Below, one piece after another: positions 40,663 to 49,075 of a DNA stretch of 52,756 bases. How positions within the stretch are numbered: the stretch's first letter is position 1; every line of letters begins with the position of its first letter. The notes under the pieces were generated by a model that saw only the letters and a list, made by a program, of their open reading frames with translations, made no database searches and had not been told where the DNA came from. Source of the stretch: DASQFD01 sp035633255 (GTDB taxonomy: Bacteria; Actinomycetota; Actinomycetes; Actinomycetales; Dermatophilaceae); contig DASQFD010000011.1 of the NCBI GenBank assembly GCA_035633255.1, forward strand, positions 1 to 52,756, given 5' to 3'. The position numbers and the translations under genes are program-made.

Positions 40663-40758
40663 GCCCCGCTGACCGGTCCGACCGCGGGTGCCGGGCTCGG
40701 CAGCGGGTGGCGCACGACGCGGTTCACGGGCGTGGTCGCCCGGCCCGTCCTGTCTCGG

Positions 40759-40831
40759 TGGAGCTGAGGGGACTCGAACCCCTGACCCCCTCCATGCCAT
40801 GGAGGTGCGCTACCAGCTGCGCCACAGCCCC
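40759..40831 (-). tRNA. tRNA-Ala (anticodon GGC)
   Basis: 73 bases. Acceptor GGGGCTG pairs with CAGCTCC (one G-U), discriminator A; D arm GCGC-AGCTGGTA-GCGC; anticodon arm CCTCC-ATGGCAT-GGAGG with anticodon GGC at 40796-40798; T arm with GGTTCGAGTCC. The 3' CCA is not encoded. GGC reads GCC, the dominant Ala codon here. Confidence 0.96.
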
Positions 40832-40968
40832 GAGTGCCCTCGCGCTCGAAGATCGACCCCGAACGGGCCTCGGGAAGTCTCCCACGACCGCCGGGACGGC
40901 ACCAAATCGCCCGGGCGGACGGCATACCGGTCCTTCCAAGCCTGCGCCGGGCTGCGACTCGGGCACCC

Positions 40969-41008
40969 GGGTGAACCCGCTGGGGTCATCACCCCACCTC
41001 GTTCACCC
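40969..41008 (-). terminator. Nested hairpin after the nadD-rsfS-phosphatase operon
   Basis: Outer arms GGGTGAAC and GTTCACCC, inner arms TGGGGT and ACCCCA, separated by symmetric 4-base internal loops and a CATC apex. It begins 26 bases after the stop of the phosphatase gene on the minus strand, so likely the operon terminator. Confidence 0.65.
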
Positions 41009-41034
41009 AGTGGCGACCTGCCCCTGACGCGCGG

Positions 41035-41682
41035 TCAGGCGAGGGAGGTCGAGACGCCGCCGGCGCCCCGGGCGGAGTCGTTCCACGTGCGGATCCGCCA
41101 CCCGAGCCGGCCCTCCTCGAGCTCGGCCCAGCACGCGTTGCCCAGGCCGGAGAGCACCACCCAGGCGAGCTGCTGGTCGATCCCGACGAGCGAGGCGACG
41201 AGCGCCCGGCCGGACACCCCGTGCGTCGCGACGACGACGCACTCCCCGGCGCCCAGCTCCCCCAGGACCTCCTCCACCGCCTCCCGGCAGCGCCCCGCCA
41301 CGTCCGCCACCGACTCCCCGGTGCCGCCGCGCCGGAAGTCCTCGCCGCGGAGCAGCCGGTCCATGTCCTCGGGATACTGCTCGCGCACCTGCGCCCCGGA
41401 CATCCCCTGCCACTCCCCCGCGTGGATCTCGCGGAAGCGCGCGTCGTAGGAGACCGGTATGCCGCACGCGGCGCCCACCGCGTCGGCGGTGCGTGCCGCG
41501 CGGGCCAGGTCGGAGGCCACCACGGCGGTGGGCCCGAGCGCCGAAAGCGCCCGCCCCGCCACCTCCGCCTGAGCCAGGCCGCGCTCGGAGAGCGGGCTGT
41601 CGAGGTGGCCCTGCCAGATGCCGGCGGCGTTGTGCGTCGTCTCGCCGTGACGGAGCACGACGACCCGGCGACCTGCTCTCAC
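41035..41682 (-). CDS. Histidine phosphatase (phosphoglycerate mutase-like)
   Basis: 215 residues. The RHG motif (VVLRHGETTHN, catalytic His about 13), E in FREIHAGEWQGM, and the second catalytic His in VVATHGVSGRAL are present. Members in this position after rsfS in actinobacteria are often annotated glucosyl-3-phosphoglycerate phosphatase, but sequence alone does not prove that substrate. GTG overlaps the rsfS stop (GTGA, 41682-41679). Confidence 0.85.
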   Translation of the reverse strand: MRAGRRVVVLRHGETTHNAAGIWQGHLDSPLSERGLAQAEVAGRALSALGPTAVVASDLARAARTADAVGAACGIPVSYDARFREIHAGEWQGMSGAQVREQYPEDMDRLLRGEDFRRGGTGESVADVAGRCREAVEEVLGELGAGECVVVATHGVSGRALVASLVGIDQQLAWVVLSGLGNACWAELEEGRLGWRIRTWNDSARGAGGVSTSLA

Positions 41683-42059
41683 CGGCCGCCCTGCTCGGTG
41701 CCCACGACACCGAGGTCGATCGCGGGGCAGTCCCGCCACAGCCGCTCGAGCTCGTAGAAGACCCGCTCCTCGTCGTGCTGGACGTGGACGACGATGTCAC
41801 CGAAGTCCAGCAGGACCCACCGCCCCTCGCGCTGTCCCTCGCGGCGCAGCGGCTTGGCACCGTGCTCCCTCAGGACGTCCTCGACCTCGTCGACGATGGC
41901 CTCGACCTGCCGCTCGCTCTCCGCCGAGACGATGACGAAGACGTCGGTCAGGGCGAGCTGCTCGCTGACGTCGATGCCGGTGATGGTGGTCGCCAGCTTG
42001 TCGCCGGCCGCCCGGGCCGCCGCGCGCCCCAGCTCGATGGACCGCTCGGTGGCGCTCAC
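41679..42059 (-). CDS. rsfS: Ribosome silencing factor RsfS
   Basis: 126 residues, the usual length. DVSEQLALTDVFVIVSAESERQVEAIVDEVED and WVLLDFGDIVVHVQHDEERVFYELERLW are diagnostic. RsfS binds ribosomal protein L14 and blocks subunit joining when nutrients are scarce. GTG overlaps the nadD stop (GTGA, 42059-42056). Confidence 0.95.
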   Translation of the reverse strand: MSATERSIELGRAAARAAGDKLATTITGIDVSEQLALTDVFVIVSAESERQVEAIVDEVEDVLREHGAKPLRREGQREGRWVLLDFGDIVVHVQHDEERVFYELERLWRDCPAIDLGVVGTEQGGR

Positions 42060-42751
42060 GCCTCGCCCGCCACGCCGACAGCCGCGCCCGCGGTCGACCC
42101 CGCGGTCGACCCCGCTGTCGACCCCGCTGTCGACCCCGCGGTCGCCCCGGACCGACGAGGGCCGTGGCCCTCCGGTCCCCCATAGAGCCCGTGCTTGTTG
42201 ATGTACTGCACCACCCCGTCCGGCACGAGGTACCAGACCGGCTCCCGGCGCCCCACGCGCTCCCGGCAGTCCGTGGAGCTGATGGCCATGGCCGGCACCT
42301 CGAGCAGGCTGACGCGGTCCGCGGGGAGCCCGGACTCGGACAGGACGTAGCCGGGTCGGGTCACCCCGATGAAGTGCGCCAGCTCGAGGAGCTCGTCGGC
42401 GTCCTTCCAGCTGAGGATCTGCGCGAGGGCGTCGGCGCCGGTGATGAAGTACAGCTCGTCCTCCGGGTGTAGGCGGTTCAGGTCACGCAGGGTGTCGATG
42501 GTGTAGGTGCGGCCGCGGCGGTCCACGTCCACCCGGCTCACGGTGAAGCGCGGGTTGGACGCCGTCGCGATGACGGTCATCAGGTAGCGGTGCTCGGGCG
42601 GGCTCACGTCCCGCCCCGCCTTCTGCCACGGCTCACCCGTCGGCACGAAGACGACCTCGTCGAGGTCGAACGACGACTGCACCTCCGAGGCGGCCACGAG
42701 GTGCCCGTGGTGGATGGGGTCGAAGGTGCCGCCCATGACCCCCAACCGCAT
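42056..42751 (-). CDS. nadD: Nicotinate-nucleotide adenylyltransferase NadD
   Basis: 231 residues. GGTFDPIHHGHL (T/HxGH nucleotidyltransferase motif), FVPTGEPWQK, ITGADAL, and ISSTDCRERV (ISST/S-x-x-R motif) are all present. Makes deamido-NAD from nicotinate mononucleotide and ATP. The last ~35 residues after GLYGG are an extra tail with four TAGS repeats from 12-base units (about 42090-42140), not part of the enzyme fold. First gene of a nadD-rsfS-phosphatase run. Confidence 0.96.
   Translation of the reverse strand: MRLGVMGGTFDPIHHGHLVAASEVQSSFDLDEVVFVPTGEPWQKAGRDVSPPEHRYLMTVIATASNPRFTVSRVDVDRRGRTYTIDTLRDLNRLHPEDELYFITGADALAQILSWKDADELLELAHFIGVTRPGYVLSESGLPADRVSLLEVPAMAISSTDCRERVGRREPVWYLVPDGVVQYINKHGLYGGPEGHGPRRSGATAGSTAGSTAGSTAGSTAGAAVGVAGEA
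42088..42145. repeat. 12-bp repeats in the nadD 3' end
   Basis: About five copies of GTCGACCCCGCG/GTCGACCCCGCT on +; in frame on the minus strand as TAGS. Confidence 0.85.
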
Positions 42752-42795
42752 GCGCGCGCCGATCCGGGGTGCCGTCGTGGCCTGCGGTGCAGCGG

Positions 42796-42999
42796 TCAGA
42801 CCCGGCCGGACTGGCCCTCCTGGGACCCGCCGTGGGCGTGCTCGCCCTCCGGGGAGACGTACTTCTGGGCGTTGTTGCGGAAGGTCCAGGTGACGCCGAG
42901 CAGCAGGGCGAAGAAGACCAGCGCCATCAGCCCGATGGCGTAGGGCGGGATCGGCAGCTCGATGGCCGCTTCCTCGGCGGCGACACGCAGCACTGACAT
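42796..42999 (-). CDS. Small membrane protein upstream of nadD
   Basis: 67 residues. A short polar N-terminus with LPIPPYAIG, one transmembrane helix (LMALVFFALLLGVTWTF, about 24-42), then a basic and His/Gly-rich tail. Small proteins of this design are commonly found just before nadD in actinobacteria; no function is known to me. ATG at 42999; the ribosome site is weak. Forty-four bases upstream of nadD, probably the same transcript. Confidence 0.7.
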   Translation of the reverse strand: MSVLRVAAEEAAIELPIPPYAIGLMALVFFALLLGVTWTFRNNAQKYVSPEGEHAHGGSQEGQSGRV

Positions 43000-43746
43000 G
43001 CCGGTCAGCCTAGCGTGCGAACGGGGGCCGGCGGGAACCCTTGCCCGTCCACCGGTCGTGTCCACAGCCCTGTGCGCAGCGCGGCGTGTTGCGCCCCCGC
43101 CTGTGGACGACGGGCAGCGGACGTCCCAGCAGGTGAGGCGTCGCGCGCAAACGCTTGCAAAGCGAAGCCTTTGGCCCTAGACAGGAGCCTCGTTGCCTCC
43201 ACTCCACCACCGGCTCGGCCGACGGGGCGAAGGGAACGGGGTCGGACGGATAACGGCAGCGTCGGTCCGCGCTCGGGAGACCGGGCGCGGATGTGGGTCC
43301 CTCCACACCGCGAGCGACGTCGCGGGGCGCACCGCGCCCGCCGGCCCGAGTCGAAGACCGGCCTTCATCGGTCGGCGCCACCGTCGCGTGGCCATCCCGG
43401 GGCACCAGGCCCGGGACGGACCGGCTCGACCGCGTCCGGCGTCCGGCGCTGAGGTTGGCGTGTGGCGTCTGGCGTCTGGTATGTCTGGTGTCAGCGGAGG
43501 GCCCCCGATCTCACACATCGGGGGCCCTTCGCTCCAGCCAGACCCCCGCGCTGGAACGCCACGGAGACCGCCGAGGAGGTCGGCGCCACGAGGCACACCC
43601 GCCACCACGACGACTCTGGCACCGATTCGACGCCCCGGACGAACTGCGCCCGACCCAGTCTGCCGACATGGCACGTTGGAGACGCCAGCGCCCACCCACA
43701 GCCGGGCGGCCCGGTGTCCCGGGTCGGCTCGCCTACGCTGGTCGGT
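43000..43746. other. About 750 bases without a convincing gene
   Basis: No frame has gene-like character on either strand. It contains a LacI/cre-like near-palindrome (GCAAACGCTTGC, 43147-43158), short GGCGTCT repeats near 43461-43480, and the hairpin at 43499-43527. The promoter of the downstream glycosyltransferase must lie in the last part; none was pinpointed. Confidence 0.45.
43499..43527. terminator. Perfect 11-bp hairpin
   Basis: GGGCCCCCGAT, loop CTCACAC, ATCGGGGGCCC. No U-run. Lies alone in a gene-free stretch about 220 bases upstream of the glycosyltransferase gene; it could end a short untranslated transcript on either strand. Confidence 0.65.
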
Positions 43747-44883
43747 ATGCCGCAGGGTCGGGTCGGGTTGAGCCTCGTGCTCCCGATGTACAACGAGGAG
43801 GCGGTCCTCCCGCTGCTCGTCCGACGGCTGCGACCGGTCGCCGACGGGCTCGGGGTCACCTACGAGGTGCTCTGCGTCGACGACGGGAGCACCGACTCCA
43901 CGCCCGTGCTCCTGCAGCGGCTGCGGCGGACGTGGCCGCAGGTGCGGGTCGTCCGGTTGCGCGCGAACGCCGGCCACCAGGCGGCCATCTCGGCAGGACT
44001 GGCCCGGTCCCGGGGCGACCACGTCGTGACCCTGGACGCCGACCTCCAGGACCCGCCGGAGGTGGTGGGGCGGATGCTCGAGGTGGCTCGGCGTGAGGGC
44101 GTCGACGTGGTCTACGGGGTGCGGGAGGACCGCTCGACCGACTCGGCCTTCAAGCGCCTCACCGCCAAGGCCTTCTACCGCGGGATCCGGACGATCTCCA
44201 CCGTGGACGCGCCCGCCGACGCCGGCGACTTCCGGCTGATGTCCCGCGCCACCGTGGACGCCGTGAACGCCCTGCCCGAGCACGACCGGGTGCTTCGCTT
44301 CGTGGTGCCCGCGCTGGGCTTCCCGTCGGCGTCCGTGGGCTACCGCCGGGAGTCGCGGGCCGCCGGCTCCTCCAAGTACCCGCTCGCGAAGATGCTCCGC
44401 CTCTCGGTGGACAGCGTGACCGGCTTCTCGCTGGCGCCGCTGCGGTTCGCGACGTGGCTGGGGCTGCTCGGCGGGCTCGCCGCCGTGGGGGTGCTCCTGT
44501 ATGCCGTGGTCAGCCAGCTCCTCGGCCGCACCCTGCCGGGGTGGACCTCGACGGTGGTGATCGTCGCCGCGATGGGCGCCGTCCAGCTGCTCGCGCTCGG
44601 CATCCTCGGCGAGTACGTCGGCCGGATGTATGCCGCGCTGCAGGCCCGCCCGGCGTACTTCGTCGCCCACGACTCGCTGCTCGACAGCACGCCGACCGAC
44701 AGCACCCCGCACGACCCGGCCCCACTCGAGCCCGACCCGCTCGAGCCCGACCCACTTGAGCCCGACCCGCTGGGGCCCGACCCGCTCGGGCCCGAACCAC
44801 TCGGGCCCGCCCCACTCGAGCCCGCCCCGGCGGTCAGTCCCGACGCGCCCGCACCAGCAGGCTCACGCCCGGCAACCTCGTGA
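43747..44883 (+). CDS. GtrB/DPM1-like membrane glycosyltransferase (GT2)
   Basis: 378 residues. GT2 catalytic domain: LVLPMYNEEAVLP, VDDGSTDST, the DxD-like TLDADLQDPPE and the GDFRLMSR segment; then two transmembrane helices (FATWLGLLGGLAAVGVLLYAVV and VVIVAAMGAVQLLALGILGEYVG). Such enzymes transfer a sugar to polyprenyl phosphate on the inner face of the membrane. The tail is seven DPLEP/DPLGP-type pentapeptide repeats followed by a Pro/Ala stretch. The ATG lies inside a GTATGCCG copy. The 3' end overlaps the convergent methyltransferase gene by 50 bases. Confidence 0.88.
   Translation: MPQGRVGLSLVLPMYNEEAVLPLLVRRLRPVADGLGVTYEVLCVDDGSTDSTPVLLQRLRRTWPQVRVVRLRANAGHQAAISAGLARSRGDHVVTLDADLQDPPEVVGRMLEVARREGVDVVYGVREDRSTDSAFKRLTAKAFYRGIRTISTVDAPADAGDFRLMSRATVDAVNALPEHDRVLRFVVPALGFPSASVGYRRESRAAGSSKYPLAKMLRLSVDSVTGFSLAPLRFATWLGLLGGLAAVGVLLYAVVSQLLGRTLPGWTSTVVIVAAMGAVQLLALGILGEYVGRMYAALQARPAYFVAHDSLLDSTPTDSTPHDPAPLEPDPLEPDPLEPDPLGPDPLGPEPLGPAPLEPAPAVSPDAPAPAGSRPATS
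44715..44835. repeat. 15-bp repeats encoding DPLEP/DPLGP
   Basis: Seven to eight in-frame copies of a unit like CCGACCCGCTCGAGC at the glycosyltransferase 3' end, with third-position drift among copies. They reach the convergent methyltransferase stop. Confidence 0.85.
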
Positions 44884-45526
44884 CCGGGAGCACCCGCTCC
44901 ACCGTGACGACACCTCGCAGGGCGAGGTTGACGGCCGGGTGGAGCTGGCTGAGGTCGCTGCCGCTGCTGCTGCGGCGTCGCAGGGCCACCACCGGGCGGA
45001 GCAGGACGTTCCAGCTGTCCATCGACTCGACCGAGAAGCCACCGCGCGCCAGCAGGTCGCCGAGGGTCGTGCGGGTGTAGCGGCGCACGTGGTCGACGGC
45101 CACGTCGTGCTCGGACCACAGCTGGGGGTCGCACGGCACGGCGACGAGGAAGGTCCCTTCGGGGCGCAGGGCCCGGTGCACCTCGCGCACGCACGCGTCG
45201 TGGTCGAGGAGGTGCTCCAGGACGTCGAAGGCGACGACGAGGTCGAGGGTCCCACCCGCCACGGGGAGCGCCGTGGCGTCCGCGCGCAGGACGGGCAGGC
45301 CGCGCTCCGCCGCCACCTCGGCGCCCTCCGGGCCGTACTCCAGCGCAGCGGCCTGCCAACCGTGGTCGACGAGCACCCGGGTGTTGCCGCCGCCGGCCGC
45401 CCCGACGTCGAGGGCACGGCCCGGGGTCAGCGTGCGGAGCTCGCGCGCCAGGAGGTGCCTCCGCTCGCGGTACCACCAGTGCGAGTCCTCGAGCGCGGCG
45501 AGCTTGCGGACCTCGGTTCCCTCCAC
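44834..45526 (-). CDS. Class I SAM-dependent methyltransferase
   Basis: 230 residues. N-terminal LEDSHWWYRERRHLLA, SAM-binding LDVGAAGGGNTRVL (motif I), acidic LEYGPEG, then LVVAFDVLEHLLDHD (motif IV) and HRALRPEGTFLVAVP. Resembles methyltransferases found beside GtrB-type glycosyltransferases and acting on cell-surface glycolipid metabolism; substrate unproven. GTG start at 45526. Tail-to-tail overlap of 50 bases with the glycosyltransferase gene. Confidence 0.85.
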   Translation of the reverse strand: MEGTEVRKLAALEDSHWWYRERRHLLARELRTLTPGRALDVGAAGGGNTRVLVDHGWQAAALEYGPEGAEVAAERGLPVLRADATALPVAGGTLDLVVAFDVLEHLLDHDACVREVHRALRPEGTFLVAVPCDPQLWSEHDVAVDHVRRYTRTTLGDLLARGGFSVESMDSWNVLLRPVVALRRRSSSGSDLSQLHPAVNLALRGVVTVERVLPVTRLPGVSLLVRARRD

Positions 45527-45587
45527 GGGCGGTCATCCTGCCATCCGGCGCGGGTGGCGACCGCCCGACCCCGCCGGGAGACCGGCG

Positions 45588-46892
45588 TCAGGCGCGGACC
45601 TGGCCGTCGCCCTCGACGACCCACTTCGTCGTCGTGAGCTCCGGCAGCGCCATCGGGCCGCGCGCGTGCAGCTTCTGGGTGGAGATTCCGATCTCGGCGC
45701 CGAAGCCGAACTCGCCCCCGTCGGTGAAGCGGGTGGAGGCGTTGACCATCACCGCCGCGGCGTCGACCTCGGCGGTGAAGCGGCGGGCTGCCGCGCGGTC
45801 CTCGGTGACGATGGCCTCGGTGTGCCCCGAACCGAACCGGCGGATGTGCGCGAGCGCCGCGTCGAGGTCGTCGACCACCCCGACGCTCATCTCGAGCGCG
45901 AGGTACTCGGTGGCGAAGTCCTCCTCCGTCGCCGTCTCGTGCGCCACCCCGGCCGCGTCCGCCGCCGCGCCGGACCGCTCGTCGGTGTGCAGCCGCACGC
46001 CCGCCGTCGACAGCGCGGCCAGCGCCTTCGGCAGGAACGCCTCGGCCACGTGGGCGTGCACGAGGAGCGACTCGGCCGCGTTGCAGACGCTGGGCCGGTG
46101 GGTCTTGGCGTTGACGGTGATGGCCAGCGCCCGGTCGAGGTCCGCGGCCTCGTCGACGTAGACGTGGCAGTTGCCGACCCCGGTCTCGATCGTCGGCACC
46201 GTGGACTCGGTGACGACCGTGGAGATGAGGGAGGCGCCACCGCGCGGGATGAGCAGGTCCACCTGGCCGCGCGCGCGCATCAGGGCGCGCACGGCGTCGT
46301 GGCCGCCCTCGAGGAGCGCGACCGCGTCCGCGGGGAGCCCCTGCGCGGTCAGCGCGGCGCGGAGCACGTCGACGAGCGCCCGGTTCGTCGAGGCCGCCGC
46401 CGACCCGCCCCGCAGGATGACCGCGTTGCCGGACTTGAGCGCGAGGCCCGCGGCGTCGACGGTGACGTTGGGGCGCGCCTCGTAGATCATCCCGATGACG
46501 CCCATCGGCACCCGGACCTGCCGGATCTGCAGCCCGTTCGCGAGCGTCGAACCGCGCACCACCTCACCGACCGGGTCGGGCAGCGCGGCGATCGCCCGCA
46601 GCGCCTCGGCCACCGCCCCCACCCGCGGTGCGTCCAGGGTGAGCCGGTCCAGCAGCCCCTCGGCCATGCCGGAGGCCCGGCCCCGTTCGAGGTCCTCGCG
46701 GTTGGCGGCCACGACGTCCGCCGTCGCGGCGTCCACCGCGTCCGCCAGCGCGTGCAGCGCCGCGTCCTTCTCGGCCCGCGTCAGCAGGGCCAGCCGCCGG
46801 GCGGCGACCCGCGCCGCAGCGGCCAGCCTCGCCACCTCCGCGGGTCCGGTGGCGGTGGGCGCGTCGGCCGCAGTGGTGACGTCGGTGCTCAT
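45588..46892 (-). CDS. proA: Glutamate-5-semialdehyde dehydrogenase (gamma-glutamyl phosphate reductase)
   Basis: 434 residues, ProA. GVIGMIYEARPNVTVDAAGLALKSGNAVILRGGS, LLIPRGGASLI, the catalytic Cys in HRPSVCNAAES and TEAIVTEDRAAARRFTAEVDAAAV are all diagnostic. Second step of proline synthesis from glutamate. ATG at 46892. A GTATGCCG copy lies just upstream of the start. It is separated from proB by pdxY on the opposite strand, so the two proline genes have separate promoters here. Confidence 0.96.
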   Translation of the reverse strand: MSTDVTTAADAPTATGPAEVARLAAAARVAARRLALLTRAEKDAALHALADAVDAATADVVAANREDLERGRASGMAEGLLDRLTLDAPRVGAVAEALRAIAALPDPVGEVVRGSTLANGLQIRQVRVPMGVIGMIYEARPNVTVDAAGLALKSGNAVILRGGSAAASTNRALVDVLRAALTAQGLPADAVALLEGGHDAVRALMRARGQVDLLIPRGGASLISTVVTESTVPTIETGVGNCHVYVDEAADLDRALAITVNAKTHRPSVCNAAESLLVHAHVAEAFLPKALAALSTAGVRLHTDERSGAAADAAGVAHETATEEDFATEYLALEMSVGVVDDLDAALAHIRRFGSGHTEAIVTEDRAAARRFTAEVDAAAVMVNASTRFTDGGEFGFGAEIGISTQKLHARGPMALPELTTTKWVVEGDGQVRA

Positions 46893-46986
46893 GCACACGA
46901 GGGTATGCCGCGGCGGCGCCGCCCGCTCGGACGTCCGGGCTCGCGCGCAGCGGCGGCCGGGCGGCGGCCGGTGGTTCAATGGCGCG

Positions 46987-47841
46987 GTGACGACGATCCT
47001 GTCCATCCAGTCCTCGGTCGCCTACGGTCACGTCGGCAACAGCGCGGCGGTCTTCCCCCTCCAGCGGCTCGGCGTCGAGGTCTGGCCGGTGCACACCGTG
47101 CACTTCTCCAACCACACCGGCTACGGGCAGTGGCGCGGACCCCTGCTCCCGGCGGACGACGTCCGTGCGGTGATCACCGGGGTGGAGGAGCGGGGCGCCC
47201 TGCCCGAGGTGGACGCCGTGCTCTCCGGCTACCAGGGCGGCGAGGACATCGGCGAGGTCATCCTCGACGCGGTGGCCCGCGTCAAGGCCGCCAACCCCGC
47301 GGCGATCTACGCGTGCGACCCCGTCATGGGCAACGCCAAGTCCGGCTGCTTCGTCCACCCCGCCATCCCGGTGCTGCTGCGCGAGCGGGTGGTGCCGCGG
47401 GCCGACCTGATCACCCCGAACCAGTTCGAGCTCGGCTACCTCACCGGCAGCGAGCCGGAGTCCCTCGAGGACACCCTGGCGTCGGTGGAGGCCGCCCGCG
47501 CCATGGGCCCGAGCACGGTCCTGGTCACCAGCGTGCTGCGGCCCGACCGGCCGGCCGACACCATCGAGATGCTCGCCGTCCACCACGACGGCGCCTGGAT
47601 CGTCCGGACGCCGATGCTGCCGATGAAGGCCAACGGCTCCGGGGACGTGACGGCCGCGCTCTTCACCGCCCACCTGCTGCGGACCGGCGACGCCGGCGTG
47701 GCCCTCGGCCGCACCGTGTCCAGCGTCTTCGACCTGCTGTCGCGCACCCTGGAGTCGGGGCGCCGCGAGCTGCAGCTGGTCCAGAGCCAGGAGGAGATCG
47801 CCCACCCGCGACTGCAGTTCGAGGTCGAGCGCCTGCGCTAG
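46987..47841 (+). CDS. pdxY: Pyridoxal kinase PdxY
   Basis: 284 residues. ILSIQSSVAYGHVGNSAAVFPLQRLG is the classic pyridoxal kinase opening; SGYQGG, CDPVMGNAKSGCFV, TPNQFELGYLTG and the ATP-site KANGSGDVTAALF complete it. Phosphorylates pyridoxal to PLP in the salvage pathway. GTG start 95 bases from the divergent proA start. Converges on proB with 13 bases between stops. Confidence 0.94.
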   Translation: MTTILSIQSSVAYGHVGNSAAVFPLQRLGVEVWPVHTVHFSNHTGYGQWRGPLLPADDVRAVITGVEERGALPEVDAVLSGYQGGEDIGEVILDAVARVKAANPAAIYACDPVMGNAKSGCFVHPAIPVLLRERVVPRADLITPNQFELGYLTGSEPESLEDTLASVEAARAMGPSTVLVTSVLRPDRPADTIEMLAVHHDGAWIVRTPMLPMKANGSGDVTAALFTAHLLRTGDAGVALGRTVSSVFDLLSRTLESGRRELQLVQSQEEIAHPRLQFEVERLR

Positions 47842-47854
47842 CCCGGCTGGCGCC

Positions 47855-49075
47855 TCAGAGCACCACGAGGTCGTCGCGGTGGATGACCTCGCGCTCGTAC
47901 GCCGGGCCGAGGTCGCGCGCCAGGTCCCGGGTACTGCGCCCCAGCAGCCCGGGCAGCTCCGCCGAGCTGTAGTTGACCAGCCCCCGCGCGACCACCCGGC
48001 TGTCCGGCGCGCACACGTCCACCGGGTCGCCCTCGGTGAACGTCCCCGACACCGCGGTCACCCCGGCCGGCAGCAGTGAGGTGCGCCGCCGGGTCACCGC
48101 CGCCACCGCGCCCTCGTCGACCAAGAGCCGCCCGCGCGCCGTGGTGGCGTGCGCGATCCACAGCTTGCGCGACGCCCGCGCCGTCCGGCTGGGAGCGAAC
48201 ACCGTGCCGACGTCCATGCCGTCCAGCCCCGCCCGCGCGTCCTCGAGCCGGGTCAGCAGCGTCGGTATGCCGGCCGCCCCGGAGATGGCCGCAGCCTCCA
48301 CCTTGGTGGCCATCCCGCCGCTGCCCACCGCCGAGCCCGTGCCGCCGATCCGCACCGCCTCCAGGTCCGCCGGTGAACCGACGAACGGCACCCGCCGCGA
48401 CCCCGGCCGCGACGGCGGCCCGTCGTGCAGGGCGTCGACGTCGGTGAGCAGCACCAGCGCGTCCGCGGCGACCAGGTGCGACACCAGCGCCGCGAGCCGG
48501 TCGTTGTCGCCGAAGCGGATCTCGTGGGTGGCCACCGTGTCGTTCTCGTTGACGACCGGCAGGATGCCGAGCTCGAGCAGCCGCTCGAGGGTGCGCCGGG
48601 CGTTGGTGTAGTGCGCCCGGCGGGTGACGTCGTCGGCCGTGAGCAGTACCTGCCCGACCGTCACCTCGTGCGCGAGGAACGAGGACTGGTATGCCGCGAC
48701 GAGCGCTCCCTGCCCGACGCTGGCCGCCGCCTGCTGGGTGGCGAGGTCGTGGGGTCGACGAGCCAGCCCGAGCGGGCCGAGGCCCGCCGCGATGGCGCCG
48801 GAGGAGACCAGCACCACCTGGGTGCCCCGGCGGCGGCGCTCGGCGACCATGTCGACGAGGGCGACCAGCCTGGCGTGGTCCAGGCCACCGCCGTCCGGGC
48901 CGGTGAGGGACGACGACCCGACCTTGAGGACCACCCGGGACGCGGCGCCCAGCCGCCGCCGCAGCTCGCCCTCGGCCGGCCTTACCACCCGCTCGCCCTC
49001 GGCCGGCCCCACCACCGGCTCGCCCGCCCGGGCCCCCGCGGGCGCGTGCCGTCGGTCGGGGGCGCCGCCGGTCAC
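47855..49075 (-). CDS. proB: Glutamate 5-kinase with PUA domain
   Basis: 406 residues. Kinase domain from about residue 45 (VVLKVGSSSLTG ... VLVSSGAIAAGLGPLGL, VNENDTVATHEIRFGDNDRLAALVSHL, GSGGMATKVEAA) and a C-terminal PUA domain (GRLLVDEGAVAAVTRRRTSLLPAGVTAVSGTF). First step of proline synthesis, usually feedback-inhibited by proline. The ~40-residue N-terminal extension contains a repeat (VVGPAEGE, VVRPAEGE) absent from the family. The GTG at 49075 overlaps the obgE stop (GTGA); an internal start near the kinase domain cannot be excluded. Confidence 0.93.
   Translation of the reverse strand: MTGGAPDRRHAPAGARAGEPVVGPAEGERVVRPAEGELRRRLGAASRVVLKVGSSSLTGPDGGGLDHARLVALVDMVAERRRRGTQVVLVSSGAIAAGLGPLGLARRPHDLATQQAAASVGQGALVAAYQSSFLAHEVTVGQVLLTADDVTRRAHYTNARRTLERLLELGILPVVNENDTVATHEIRFGDNDRLAALVSHLVAADALVLLTDVDALHDGPPSRPGSRRVPFVGSPADLEAVRIGGTGSAVGSGGMATKVEAAAISGAAGIPTLLTRLEDARAGLDGMDVGTVFAPSRTARASRKLWIAHATTARGRLLVDEGAVAAVTRRRTSLLPAGVTAVSGTFTEGDPVDVCAPDSRVVARGLVNYSSAELPGLLGRSTRDLARDLGPAYEREVIHRDDLVVL

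Noticed and set aside
40575..40992. Minus-strand frames across the tRNA-Ala gene
   Set aside because: They run through the tRNA and its flanks without protein-like sequence.
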